A stretch of DNA of 64,000 nucleotides from UBA5216 sp043743335. GTDB taxonomy: Bacteria > Pseudomonadota > Gammaproteobacteria > Burkholderiales > SG8-41. The stretch spans positions 18,283 to 82,282 of the forward strand of contig JAYTWR010000046.1 in NCBI GenBank assembly GCA_043743335.1, in the 5' to 3' direction. Below, piece after piece: positions 51,543 to 60,045 of the stretch. The number at the start of each line of letters is the position of its first letter. Positions within the stretch are counted from its first letter, which is position 1. The notes under the pieces were generated by a model. That model was not told the origin of the DNA. It was given only the letters and a program-made list of their open reading frames with translations, and made no database searches. A program made the position numbers and the translations under genes.

Positions 51543-54110
51543 CAACTTTTCCTGTTCGCCTGCGTCATCATCGGTTTCGACGATTTTCTCCAGCCCGGCG
51601 AGTTTTTCGTTCTCATCCAGATTAATGAGTTTTACGCCCTGCGTGGTGCGGCCCTGCTCGCGCACTTCCGACACGCGCGTGCGGATCAGCACGCCGCCGG
51701 TGGTGATGAGCATGATTTCGTCTTCTTTTTTCACCAACTGCGCCGCGAGCAACTTGCCGTTACGATCGCTGCACTGAATGGCAATCATGCCCTGCGTGCC
51801 GCGCCCGTGACGCGTGTATTCCGCGATCGGCGTGCGTTTGCCGAAACCGTTTTCGGTGGCGGTGAGTACGGAGAGCTTCTCTTCGCCGACGGCCAGCAGT
51901 GAAATCACACTCTGGTTTTTTTGCAGCTTCATGCCGCGCACGCCCGCCGCGTTGCGGCCCATGGCACGCACTTCGGATTCCTGAAAACGCATGGCTTTGC
52001 CGGCGTCAGAGAACAGCATAATGTCTTGCTTGCCGTCGGTGAGCGCCACGCCAATGAGGAAATCGCCGTCCTCAAGCGTGACAGCAATAATGCCCTTGTT
52101 CATCGGCCGCGAGAACGCCGACAGCGCGGTTTTCTTCACCGTGCCATTGCTGGTAGCCATGAACACAAAATGGTCGTCGTCAAATTCTTTGACGGATAAC
52201 ACGGCGGTGATTTTCTCGTGCTCCATCAGCGGCACCAAATTGATGATGGGCTTGCCACGCGCACCGCGCGTACCCTGCGGCACTTCATACACTTTAAGCC
52301 AGTACACGCGCCCGCGATTGGAGAAACACAGAATAAAATCGTGGGTATTGGCGATGAAGAGTTTGTCGATAAAATCTTCTTCTTTAGTGGTGGTCGCCTG
52401 CTTGCCGCGGCCACCGCGTTTTTGCGCACGGTAATCGGCCACCGGCTGCGATTTCATGTAGCCGCTGTGCGACAGCGTGACCACCACGTCTTCGCGCGCG
52501 ATCAAATCCTCGTTGGAAATATTCTGCGTCGTCACCACGATTTCGCTGAAACGCTCGCCGCCGTACTGCTTTTTGATTTCGTTCAGCTCGCTGGAAATAA
52601 TGCGTGTGACGCGCGCGGGCTTGGACAAGATGTCGAGCAGGTCAACGATTTTATCCATCGTTTCTTTGTACTCGGCGGTGATCTTGTCGGTTTCGAGTGC
52701 CGTGAGGTTTTGCAGGCGCATTTCGAGAATGCGCTGCGCCTGCACGTCCGACAATTTATAGCCTTGCTTGTGCAGACCAAATTCCGGCGCAATGCCTTCG
52801 GGCCGCGACAAAGCGCCGTCGCTGCCATCGGCGCGCGCGAGCAAGTCTTCCACCAGTTTGGAGCGCCAGAAACGGTGCATCAATTCCACTTTGGCGTCGG
52901 CGGGCGTGGGCGCGGCTTTGATCAGCGCGATCACGTCATCCACATTCGACAGCGCAACAGCCAAGCCTTCAAGGATGTGCCCGCGTTCGCGCGCCTTGCG
53001 CAGTTCAAACACCGTGCGGCGCGTGACTACTTCGCGCCGGTGGCGCAGGAAGGCATCCAAAATCTGCCGTAAATTCAATAACTTAGGCGCACCATCGAGC
53101 AACGCCACCATGTTCATGCCGAAGCTGTCCTGCATCTGTGTTTCTTTCCACAGATTGTTCAGGATGATTTCCGGCACTTCGCCACGCTTGAGCTCGATCA
53201 CCGCGCGCATGCCGGATTTGTCGGATTCGTCGCGAATGTCGGAAATGCCTTCGATGCGTTTTTCGCGCACCAACTCGCCGATTTTGATCAGCAGGTTGGC
53301 TTTGTTTACCTGATACGGCAGCTCGTCGATAATGATCGCGACGCGCCCGCCTTTTTCAGTTTCTTCGAAGTGCGTGCGGGCGCGCATGATGACGCGACCG
53401 CGGCCCGTGCGATAACCCTCTTTGACGCCTTCAATACCGTAAATAATGCCGCGCGTCGGGAAGTCCGGCGCTTTGACGATATCGATCAGCGCTTCGATAT
53501 CGGTGTCCGGGCTTTTCAGCAGCAACTGGCAGGCATCAATCACGTCGCTCAAATTGTGCGGCGGTATGTTGGTCGCCATGCCTACCGCGATGCCCGACGA
53601 GCCGTTCACCAGCAAATTCGGCACACGCGCCGGCAGCGTGACCGGTTCGTTTTCTTTGCCGTCGTAGTTGGGCACGAAATCGACCGTTTCCATGTCAATA
53701 TCGGCGAGCAACTCCGAGGTGATTTTTTCCAGCTTGCACTCGGTATACCGATACGCCGCCGCCGAATCGCCATCCACCGAGCCGAAATTACCCTGGCCGT
53801 CGATCAGCGGATAGCGCATAGAGAAATCCTGCGCCATGCGCACCAGCGCTTCATACGTGGCCGAGTCGCCGTGCGGGTGATATTTACCCAGCACGTCACC
53901 CACAACGCGCGCGCATTTCACATAAGAACGGTTCCAAGTGGTGTTGGATTCGTGCATCGCAAAAAGAATGCGGCGGTGCACCGGTTTTAAGCCGTCACGC
54001 ACATCGGGCAGCGCACGCCCCACGATGACGCTCATGGCGTAATCGAGGTACGAACGGCGCATTTCTTCTTCGAGACTGACCGGAATGGTTTCTTTGGCGA
54101 ATTGATCCAT
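51537..54110 (-). CDS. gyrA: DNA gyrase subunit A
   Basis: 857 aa. Active Tyr122 in AAAYRYTEC, the quinolone region HPHGDSATYEALVRMAQ with Ser at 83 and Glu at 87 (E. coli numbering), the GyrA box QKRGGRG and a complete C-terminal beta-pinwheel. It introduces negative supercoils with GyrB. The ATG at 54110 gives MDQFAKETIPVSLEEEM; an 18-codon upstream extension is not conserved-looking. Confidence 0.97.
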   Translation of the reverse strand: MDQFAKETIPVSLEEEMRRSYLDYAMSVIVGRALPDVRDGLKPVHRRILFAMHESNTTWNRSYVKCARVVGDVLGKYHPHGDSATYEALVRMAQDFSMRYPLIDGQGNFGSVDGDSAAAYRYTECKLEKITSELLADIDMETVDFVPNYDGKENEPVTLPARVPNLLVNGSSGIAVGMATNIPPHNLSDVIDACQLLLKSPDTDIEALIDIVKAPDFPTRGIIYGIEGVKEGYRTGRGRVIMRARTHFEETEKGGRVAIIIDELPYQVNKANLLIKIGELVREKRIEGISDIRDESDKSGMRAVIELKRGEVPEIILNNLWKETQMQDSFGMNMVALLDGAPKLLNLRQILDAFLRHRREVVTRRTVFELRKARERGHILEGLAVALSNVDDVIALIKAAPTPADAKVELMHRFWRSKLVEDLLARADGSDGALSRPEGIAPEFGLHKQGYKLSDVQAQRILEMRLQNLTALETDKITAEYKETMDKIVDLLDILSKPARVTRIISSELNEIKKQYGGERFSEIVVTTQNISNEDLIAREDVVVTLSHSGYMKSQPVADYRAQKRGGRGKQATTTKEEDFIDKLFIANTHDFILCFSNRGRVYWLKVYEVPQGTRGARGKPIINLVPLMEHEKITAVLSVKEFDDDHFVFMATSNGTVKKTALSAFSRPMNKGIIAVTLEDGDFLIGVALTDGKQDIMLFSDAGKAMRFQESEVRAMGRNAAGVRGMKLQKNQSVISLLAVGEEKLSVLTATENGFGKRTPIAEYTRHGRGTQGMIAIQCSDRNGKLLAAQLVKKEDEIMLITTGGVLIRTRVSEVREQGRTTQGVKLINLDENEKLAGLEKIVETDDDAGEQEKLF

Positions 54111-54354
54111 TGATGGGGGCTTTGCTCTTCTGTTCAGGTGTTTTTGGGTGAATCGCGCCGACAACAGCCGGAAAACTGTGCAACTCTGCGCGGACGGCTA
54201 AATCGTAAGATTTTAACATGCGGCAGCACAGCAGACACCGCATTTGATACGCTGCGGCCCGCACCACGCAGGCCATAGCGCCGCGCCGTTCTGGGGCATA
54301 CCGCGCCCGTGAGCGGCCAGCCCACATTCGCGTAGCTGGTAAAATTCGCTATGC

Positions 54355-54360
54355 TATACT
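54355..54360 (+). promoter_or_regulatory. Candidate -10 element of the first ompA-like gene
   Basis: TATACT; no strong -35 at 16-18 bp. The transcript would have a leader of about 150 nt that includes the 10-bp repeat array. Confidence 0.35.
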
Positions 54361-54380
54361 TTCAAGTCAAAGTCACATCG

Positions 54381-54430
54381 TGGCAATTCGTGGTCTTTCG
54401 TAACAATTCGTAATAATTCGTAATAATTCG
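54381..54430 (+). repeat. Five 10-bp units, consensus TAAYAATTCG
   Basis: TGGCAATTCG, TGGTCTTTCG, TAACAATTCG, TAATAATTCG, TAATAATTCG in exact 10-bp phase within the predicted 5' leader of the first ompA-like gene. Confidence 0.8.
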
Positions 54431-54517
54431 CGGTGCTATCGTGGTGCGCACGTCCTAGGCGGAGTTACGGACCTCGCCGCGCGCCGCTACAAAAACCCAT
54501 CCGACGGGAGCAAAAAA

Positions 54518-55324
54518 ATGACGTTAAAACAAACACTTATGGCATGCGCCACGGTTGCTGCCATCGCCGGGTGCTCAAACTCGCCGCCCACCACCACGGC
54601 AAACTTTCTCAATCAAGGGTATCTCCTCGACACCGCCGGCAACAACGCCGTGGTGAAATCACTCGGCTACGACGTGTGCGTGCGCACCAGCGATTGGACG
54701 CCCGCGCGCGCCATCCTTGAGTGCGATCCGGATTTGGTGCCGAAGCCTGCCGTGAAGCCCCCGGTCGCGCCGCCGCCGAAGGTAGAGGCACCCGCACCGA
54801 AAGTGGTCGCCCCGCCGCCGCCGCCTCCGCCCCCTGCGCCTACACAGAAATTCACCCTTTCGGCCGATGCACTGTTCGACTTCGACAAAGCCACGCTCAA
54901 ACCCGAAGGCATCAAAAAACTCGACGAACTGGCTGACGCCTTGCGCGGCAAGCAGCACGACACTATTCGCGCCACGGGTCACACCGATCGCATCGGCAGC
55001 GTACGCTACAACCAACGCCTGTCCGAGCGTCGTGCGGACGCCGTGAAGAAATATTTGCAGGGCAAAGGGCTTGATGCCAATAACATTATTGCCGCAGGTA
55101 AAGGCAAATCCCAGCCCGTGACAAAACCCACCGATTGCAAAGGGCCAAAAATGTCCCGTGCGGCCGTTCGTGCCTGCCTGCAACCGGATCGTCGGGTAGA
55201 TATCGAAGTCGGCAGCAGCCAAGCACTGGCTCCGGCTGCGGCGGCCAAGCCCGCTGCCGCCAAGCCTGCGGCGAAAGCCAAGGCCGCTCCGCGCGCAAAA
55301 GCCAAGGCCAAAACGGCCCCGTAA
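54518..55324 (+). CDS. ompA: OmpA-family peptidoglycan-associated lipoprotein
   Basis: 268 aa. Signal with lipobox (VAAIAGC), a short N-terminal domain with GYDVCVRTSDWTPARAILEC shared with the next gene, a Pro-rich spacer, then an OmpA C-terminal domain (FDFDKATLKPEGIKKLDELADAL, ATGHTDRIGSVRYNQRLSERRADAVKKYL). A Cys-containing insert (DCKGPKMSRAAVRACLQPDRRVDIEV) is typical of Burkholderiales OmpA, and an Ala/Lys tail follows. No 8-strand barrel is present. It tethers the outer membrane to peptidoglycan. Confidence 0.88.
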   Translation: MTLKQTLMACATVAAIAGCSNSPPTTTANFLNQGYLLDTAGNNAVVKSLGYDVCVRTSDWTPARAILECDPDLVPKPAVKPPVAPPPKVEAPAPKVVAPPPPPPPPAPTQKFTLSADALFDFDKATLKPEGIKKLDELADALRGKQHDTIRATGHTDRIGSVRYNQRLSERRADAVKKYLQGKGLDANNIIAAGKGKSQPVTKPTDCKGPKMSRAAVRACLQPDRRVDIEVGSSQALAPAAAAKPAAAKPAAKAKAAPRAKAKAKTAP

Positions 55325-55372
55325 TTGACCGGCATTCGGTTTATAGCGCTCGCATTTTGGCCCATTTGACTA

Positions 55373-55407
55373 AAACGCCACACGCCCACGTGTGGCGTTT
55401 GTTTTTT
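55373..55407 (+). terminator. Terminator after the first ompA-like gene
   Basis: AACGCCACAC / GTGTGGCGTT stem, 6-nt loop, followed by TTGTTTTTTG. Confidence 0.85.
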
Positions 55408-55622
55408 GCAACAAATAGCTGTGTGTTTTCGCCAAAAACCGTGCTATCATTCCACTCACGGTTTGCTATACCATCACGGTTATGATATTTTTCTGGTGAT
55501 ACTTGGAAGCTTAAGTGTGTTGTTTGGGGACTTATGCGCAAACAGATGGACAGCTCCCAGTATTAGATTTGTGTGGTGCGGCACCCTAAATTTCTCAGCG
55601 TAAAACAGGAGGATCAAAAATC

Positions 55623-56408
55623 ATGAGTTCCGTATTTAAAGTTAGTTTGGCGGGTGTCGCATTAGCAACCATCGCCGGCTGCGCCGGCACGGGCGGCAGT
55701 CAGTATGTAGATCGTCCGGCCTATTTGGTGGACAGCAATGGCGCAGTCGTCCAAGCGCAAGGTTATGCTACCTGTGTGCGCGCGTCTGACTGGACGCCCG
55801 CTCGCGGTAACGTTGGTTGCGGCGATGCACCAGCCAAGCCAGCCGCAGTGGTAGCGCCGCCGCCGAAGCCCCCTGCTGCTAAGCCCGCCGAAAAGCCAGC
55901 GGCACCCGCTGCCAAGCCCAAAAAGCCCGATCCTCTGAACATCACCGAGAAGATCGAACTGCAAAACATTCCGTTCGATAAAGCTGAGTTGACCGCTGAT
56001 AACCAAAAAGAACTGAAAGACTTCTTGGGCGATCTGCGCAAAGCTAACAAAGAGCGTACCGCAGTAGCATTTGGCGCAGTGGTTGTTACCGGCCACACCG
56101 ACCGTCTGGGCAGCATCCCCTACAACATGAAGCTCTCCGAGCGCCGTGCTGTGGTGGCCAAAGACCATCTGGTCAGCGCCGAGCAAGTTGATCCGAAATT
56201 GATCTTCTGGGAAGGTAAAGGCCCGAAACAGCCGATTCCCGTGACCAAGTTCTGCGACGACAAAATGGCGCGTAAACAGTTGATCGAGTGCTTGGGCCCG
56301 AACCGCCGCGTAACCGTTGAAGTTGTGGGCACTGCTGATCCGCAACCGAAGCCCGCGCCGAAGCCCGCTGACAAGCCCGCCGCCAAACCGGCAGCGAAGC
56401 CCAACTAA
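55623..56408 (+). CDS. OmpA-family lipoprotein, tandem paralogue
   Basis: 261 aa, same plan as the preceding gene: lipobox near ATIAGC, N-terminal GYATCVRASDWTPARGNVGC, Pro/Ala/Lys spacer, OmpA domain (IPFDKAELTADNQKELKDFL, VVTGHTDRLGSIPYNMKLSERRAVVAKDHL) and a Cys-containing insert (FCDDKMARKQLIECLGPNRRVTVEV). CAGGAGG lies about 9 nt before the ATG. It has its own terminator and probably its own promoter in the 298-bp gap, which carries repeated ACGGT-type words (55436-55480). Likely a duplication. Confidence 0.88.
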   Translation: MSSVFKVSLAGVALATIAGCAGTGGSQYVDRPAYLVDSNGAVVQAQGYATCVRASDWTPARGNVGCGDAPAKPAAVVAPPPKPPAAKPAEKPAAPAAKPKKPDPLNITEKIELQNIPFDKAELTADNQKELKDFLGDLRKANKERTAVAFGAVVVTGHTDRLGSIPYNMKLSERRAVVAKDHLVSAEQVDPKLIFWEGKGPKQPIPVTKFCDDKMARKQLIECLGPNRRVTVEVVGTADPQPKPAPKPADKPAAKPAAKPN

Positions 56409-56430
56409 GCGGTAATTCAGTAAAATCAAA

Positions 56431-56456
56431 GCCCTGCTTCGGCAGGGCTTTTTTTT
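56431..56456 (+). terminator. Terminator after the second ompA-like gene
   Basis: GCCCTGC-TTCG-GCAGGGC with a stable UUCG loop and eight T. Confidence 0.92.
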
Positions 56457-56480
56457 GGCCGCTTGGGTTACACTTTCACC

Positions 56481-57821
56481 ATGTCTGCTGACACTGTCAC
56501 CGTCATTAACGCGCGCTGGGTTATCCCAGTATTGCCGCGCCATACGCTGCTGGAACATCACGCTGTCGTCATCCAGCAAGGCGCGATTGTGGATGTCATG
56601 CCGTCGGCTGCGGCGCTGTTGAACTACCCTGCGGCTGCAGTGATTGATTTGCCCGGACACGCACTGATTCCGGGCTTGATCAATTTACATACACACGCCG
56701 CGATGACGCCCATGCGCGGCATGGCCGATGATTTGCCGCTCATGCCCTGGCTGCAAGAGCACATCTGGCCGGTGGAAGCCAAAGTCGTCTGCAACGATTT
56801 TGTGCGCGACGGCACATTGCTCGCCTGCGCTGAAATGTTGCGTGGCGGTATCACGTGCTTCAACGATATGTATTTTTTTCCTGAAGCCAGCGCACGAGCG
56901 GCCCTGCAAGCCGGCATGCGCGCAGCCATCGGCATGATCGCTGTGGAATTCCCCTCGGCCTACGCCAGCGACGCTACTGACTATTTAACCAAGGGCATGG
57001 CCTTGCGCGACACCTTGCGCGACGAAAGCCTGCTGTCATTTTGCCTCGCACCGCACGCGCCGTACACGGTGAGCGACGCCACTTTTGAGCGCATCGCCAT
57101 CTACGCTGCTGAACTGGATGTGCCGGTGCATACGCACGTGCATGAAACGCAGGATGAAATCCGCGACAGTCTCGCGCAACACAAAGTGCGCCCGCTGCAA
57201 CGCTTGAAGCAACTCGGTTTGCTTGGCCCCAACTTGATTGCCGTGCACGCGGTGCATCTCATGCCCGATGAAATCGCCCTGCTCGCCGAACAAGGGTGTC
57301 ACGTGGCGCATTGCCCCAGCTCCAATCTCAAACTCGCGGCAGGCTTGGCGCCGGTGCACGCCCTGCTGCAAGCCGGCGTCAACGTGGGGCTGGGCAGCGA
57401 CAGCGCTGCCAGCAATAACCGGCTCGATATCTTCAGCGAATTGCGACTGGCCGCGTTGCTCGGCAAACTCGGTGCAAATGACGCGTCGGCCATTCCCGCC
57501 ACACAAGCACTCGAAATGGCCACCATCAACGCCGCCCGTGCGCTTGGCCTAGAATCCAAAATCGGCTCGCTCGAATCCGGCAAACGCGCCGACATTACCG
57601 CCATCAACCTGAGCGCGCCGGAACTCGCACCCTGTTACGACCCGCGCTCGCATATTGCCTACGCCACGGGCCGCGAACATGTTAGCCATGTGTGGGTGGA
57701 CGGCGAATTGCTCGTGTGCGACGGCCAGCTCACCCGCCTTGACACCGCAGACATCACGGCGCGTGCTGGCTACTGGCGCGACAAAATCCTGCAGGTCAAA
57801 CCCCCGCTCGTCAAACCATGA
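56481..57821 (+). CDS. TRZ/ATZ-family amidohydrolase (MTA/SAH deaminase-like)
   Basis: 446 aa metal-dependent deaminase fold. HTHAAMTPMRGMADD provides the first His pair, then PHAPYTVSD, HTHVHETQDEI, HAVHLMPDEI and SDSAASNNRLDIFSELRLAAL with the catalytic Asp. Closest to 5-methylthioadenosine/S-adenosylhomocysteine deaminases; N-ethylammeline-chlorohydrolase-type names are used for the same family. ubiG overlaps its stop by ATGA, suggesting a link to SAM-dependent methylation (removal of SAH); inference. The ATG at 56481 follows the terminator by 24 bp. Confidence 0.87.
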   Translation: MSADTVTVINARWVIPVLPRHTLLEHHAVVIQQGAIVDVMPSAAALLNYPAAAVIDLPGHALIPGLINLHTHAAMTPMRGMADDLPLMPWLQEHIWPVEAKVVCNDFVRDGTLLACAEMLRGGITCFNDMYFFPEASARAALQAGMRAAIGMIAVEFPSAYASDATDYLTKGMALRDTLRDESLLSFCLAPHAPYTVSDATFERIAIYAAELDVPVHTHVHETQDEIRDSLAQHKVRPLQRLKQLGLLGPNLIAVHAVHLMPDEIALLAEQGCHVAHCPSSNLKLAAGLAPVHALLQAGVNVGLGSDSAASNNRLDIFSELRLAALLGKLGANDASAIPATQALEMATINAARALGLESKIGSLESGKRADITAINLSAPELAPCYDPRSHIAYATGREHVSHVWVDGELLVCDGQLTRLDTADITARAGYWRDKILQVKPPLVKP

Positions 57822-58510
57822 CCAATGTCGATCCCCTAGAGCTGGATAAATTCAGCGAACTCGCGCACCGCTGGTGGGATCCGCAGAGCGAGTTCAAGCC
57901 GCTGCATGAGATTAACCCGCTGCGCCTAGATTACATCGACAACCTCGTAAAACTTCAACAAAAACAAATACTTGACGTAGGCTGTGGCGGCGGCATATTG
58001 GCCGAAAGCATGGCCGCGCGCGGCGCGGTCGTCACCGGCATTGATCTCGCCGACAAGCCGCTGAAAGTGGCCGAGCTGCATCTCATCGAATCCGGCCAAA
58101 ACGTCACCTACCGCAACATATCCGCCGAAGACTTGGCCGCCGAGCGCCCAGCATCGTTCGATGCGGTCACCTGCATGGAAATGCTCGAACACGTGCCCGA
58201 CCCCGCCAGCATCGTTGCCGCCTGCGCGACGCTGGTTAAACCCGGCGGCCATGTGTTTTTTTCGACCATCAACCGCAACCCCAAAGCGTATTTGTTCGCC
58301 GTCATCGGCGCGGAATACGTGCTGCGCCTGCTGCCGCGCGGCACCCACGACTACGCGCGCTTTATCAAGCCGTCAGAGCTCGCCGCCCTGTGTCGCCGCG
58401 CACAGCTCACTGTCGGCGGGCTTACCGGCATGACATATAACCCATTCACACAACGCTACGCACTGGGCGCTGATGCCAGCGTCAATTACATCCTGCACAC
58501 CAGCAAATGA
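57818..58510 (+). CDS. ubiG: Ubiquinone biosynthesis O-methyltransferase UbiG
   Basis: 230 aa. DKFSELAHRWWDPQSEFKPLHEINPLRLDYI and SAM loop ILDVGCGGGILAESMAARGA, then CMEMLEHVPDP and FFSTINRNPKAYLFAVIGAEYVLRLLPRGTHDY. It performs both O-methylations of the ubiquinone ring. Overlaps of ATGA on both sides show translational coupling with the amidohydrolase and gph. Confidence 0.96.
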   Translation: MTNVDPLELDKFSELAHRWWDPQSEFKPLHEINPLRLDYIDNLVKLQQKQILDVGCGGGILAESMAARGAVVTGIDLADKPLKVAELHLIESGQNVTYRNISAEDLAAERPASFDAVTCMEMLEHVPDPASIVAACATLVKPGGHVFFSTINRNPKAYLFAVIGAEYVLRLLPRGTHDYARFIKPSELAALCRRAQLTVGGLTGMTYNPFTQRYALGADASVNYILHTSK

Positions 58511-59178
58511 TTAAAGCCGTTCTCTTCGACCTCGACGGCACTTTTGCCGACACTGCGCCCGACTTAGGTTATGCCGTGAACCAAATGCGCATCAAACGCG
58601 GCCTCGCGCCGGTGCCCGAGGAAAAAACCCGTCCGGTCACGTCCTCCGGCGCACGCGGACTGCTGGGCGCGGGCTTCGGCATCACGCCCGATCACGCGGA
58701 TTTTCCCGCCATGCGCGAGGAATTTCTCAATATCTACGAAGCCAACCTGTGCCGCGAAACGCGCCTCTTCGACGGCATGGCAGAGTTAGTGCAACTACTT
58801 GAAAATAAAGAGATCATTTGGGGCATCGTCACCAACAAAGCCGAACGCTTTGCGCTGCCGCTGATGAAGCTGTTGGGCTACAGCACGCGTTCCGCCTGCG
58901 TGATAGGGGGTGACACCACCGGCAAAATGAAACCCCACCCAGAGCCCCTCTACGCGGCTGCCAAAGCCATCGGCACGGCCCCGGCGCACTGCCTTTACGT
59001 GGGCGACGACGAGCGTGACATCCAAGCCGGGCGCGCCGCCGGCATGAAAACTGTTGCCGTACGGTACGGCTACCTCAACGGCAGCAACCCCGCTACGTGG
59101 GGCGCCGATGCCATTGCGGATCGCCCGCAGGACGTGTTGCAATTCGTCCATCCGAATTCATCTAACGCACCCGATTGA
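58507..59178 (+). CDS. gph: HAD phosphatase, phosphoglycolate phosphatase type
   Basis: 223 aa. HAD motif I FDLDGTFADTAPDLGYAVNQM, motif II VTNKAE, Lys in KMKPHPEPL, and motif IV YVGDDERDIQAGRAAGMKTVAVRYGY. The position after ubiG matches gph of other betaproteobacteria. Likely dephosphorylates 2-phosphoglycolate; HAD substrate ranges are broad. Confidence 0.9.
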   Translation: MIKAVLFDLDGTFADTAPDLGYAVNQMRIKRGLAPVPEEKTRPVTSSGARGLLGAGFGITPDHADFPAMREEFLNIYEANLCRETRLFDGMAELVQLLENKEIIWGIVTNKAERFALPLMKLLGYSTRSACVIGGDTTGKMKPHPEPLYAAAKAIGTAPAHCLYVGDDERDIQAGRAAGMKTVAVRYGYLNGSNPATWGADAIADRPQDVLQFVHPNSSNAPD

Positions 59179-59200
59179 ATACTGCGGGAACCACCCCATA

Positions 59201-59209
59201 TGCGATAAT
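59201..59209 (+). promoter_or_regulatory. Extended -10 promoter of ssrA
   Basis: TGC-GATAAT fits the extended -10 pattern; no proper -35 is visible. It predicts a transcript start about 18 nt before the mature tmRNA 5' end. Confidence 0.5.
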
Positions 59210-59233
59210 GTCTGAGCATTAACACCAGAATCC

Positions 59234-59619
59234 GGGGGCGACCTGGCTTCGACGTGGGTTACAAAGCAGCACAGGGCATGCCAAGGTCCAGTTACCTTGT
59301 TAATCCGCTGGAAATTTTATACACGCCAACGACGAGCGTTATTCTCTAGCCGCCTAATACCGGCTAGACGCTGCACCAGCCTGCTGATGGGTTGGGCCGG
59401 GGCTGGAAAGCGCAAGCCGACCAACCCGGTGCAGTGTCATTCACATCAGCCTCTCTGCGCGGTATGGCCGCTTTGCCGCGTGGATCCGTCGAAGCGGCTG
59501 GCCAAGCACCAGCCTGCCGGTTGGCGGGTGCAAGGCGAGACCCAAATAACCAGGCTAAGCATGTAGTCCTGACTGTAGAGGGCTTGCGGACGCGGGTTCG
59601 ATTCCCGCCGCCTCCACCA
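59234..59619 (+). ncRNA. ssrA: Transfer-messenger RNA (tmRNA)
   Basis: 386 nt. The 5' GGGGGCG pairs with 3' CGCCTCC before the encoded CCA, forming the tRNA-like acceptor; GGTTCGATTCCCGCC is the T arm. The tag frame 59325-59357 reads ANDERYSLAA then TAA, differing from the common betaproteobacterial ANDERFALAA at two positions. It rescues stalled ribosomes with SmpB. The 3' end is a frequent integration site, and an accessory gene lies directly downstream. Confidence 0.97.
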
Positions 59620-59653
59620 TTTACCCGTCCAAAGTAGTCCAGCACCATCCAAG

Positions 59654-59677
59654 AAACCCGCCTCGTGCGGGTTTTTT
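59654..59677 (+). terminator. Terminator of ssrA
   Basis: ACCCGC-CTCGT-GCGGGT followed by TTTTT. Confidence 0.88.
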
Positions 59678-59771
59678 CATAGAGGAGGTTCTCTAAGGCT
59701 GTCCAAAAGCATCCATTGACAGCCGAGGTTTAGCGCAGGCCGTATGGGCACAAACAGTGGGTTTGACCTAG

Positions 59772-59933
59772 TGGCTGGCGGCGAACATCGATACGCCCGA
59801 TGCCGATGAGCGCCAGCGTCAAGTGCTGACTGGGTTGTTTAATGTCACCGTGTCCGATGGCCCCAGCAGGGTCACGACTGTAGACGCCGCCCCGGCGCGA
59901 CAGCAGTTAGGCGCGAACCTTCCGTTTAAGTAA
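59772..59933 (+). pseudogene. Short gene remnant
   Basis: After an in-frame TAG (59769-59771) the frame stays open for 53 codons (WLAANIDTPDADERQRQVLTGLF...) to TAA. There is no start codon with a ribosome site. It looks like the C-terminal end of a decayed gene; I cannot name the family. Confidence 0.35.
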
Positions 59934-60045
59934 TTGAATTTAAACAGTATTTTTAAAACGACTTTAATAAGACATAAAATACTTGTCATTCAACTAAGCC
60001 TGCGCGATACTCGCCCCACGCGTCACACCAACTTTGGAGGCCAAA

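Larger units (their letters stand above)
54111..54517. other. Divergent region between gyrA and the first ompA-like gene
   Basis: 407 bp with no credible gene. It holds TATACT (54355-54360), a five-unit 10-bp repeat (54381-54430) and a Shine-Dalgarno sequence GACGGGAG just before 54518. Confidence 0.6.
59620..60045. other. Junction between ssrA and the NLR-like gene
   Basis: 426 bp with the ssrA terminator (59654-59677), a gene remnant (59772-59933), an IHF-like word (59927-59944, one mismatch to the core) and an AT-rich stretch with the NLR-like gene's GGAGG at its end. No integrase or clear attachment-site duplicate is visible. Confidence 0.6.

Noticed and set aside
51537..54110. Glu at GyrA position 87 considered as a quinolone-resistance change
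   Set aside because: Ser83 is intact, and an acidic residue is kept at 87; Glu is normal at this place in related type II topoisomerases.
59234..59619. Open frames on both strands across the tmRNA
   Set aside because: The region is fully explained by ssrA (acceptor stem, tag frame, T arm, CCA).
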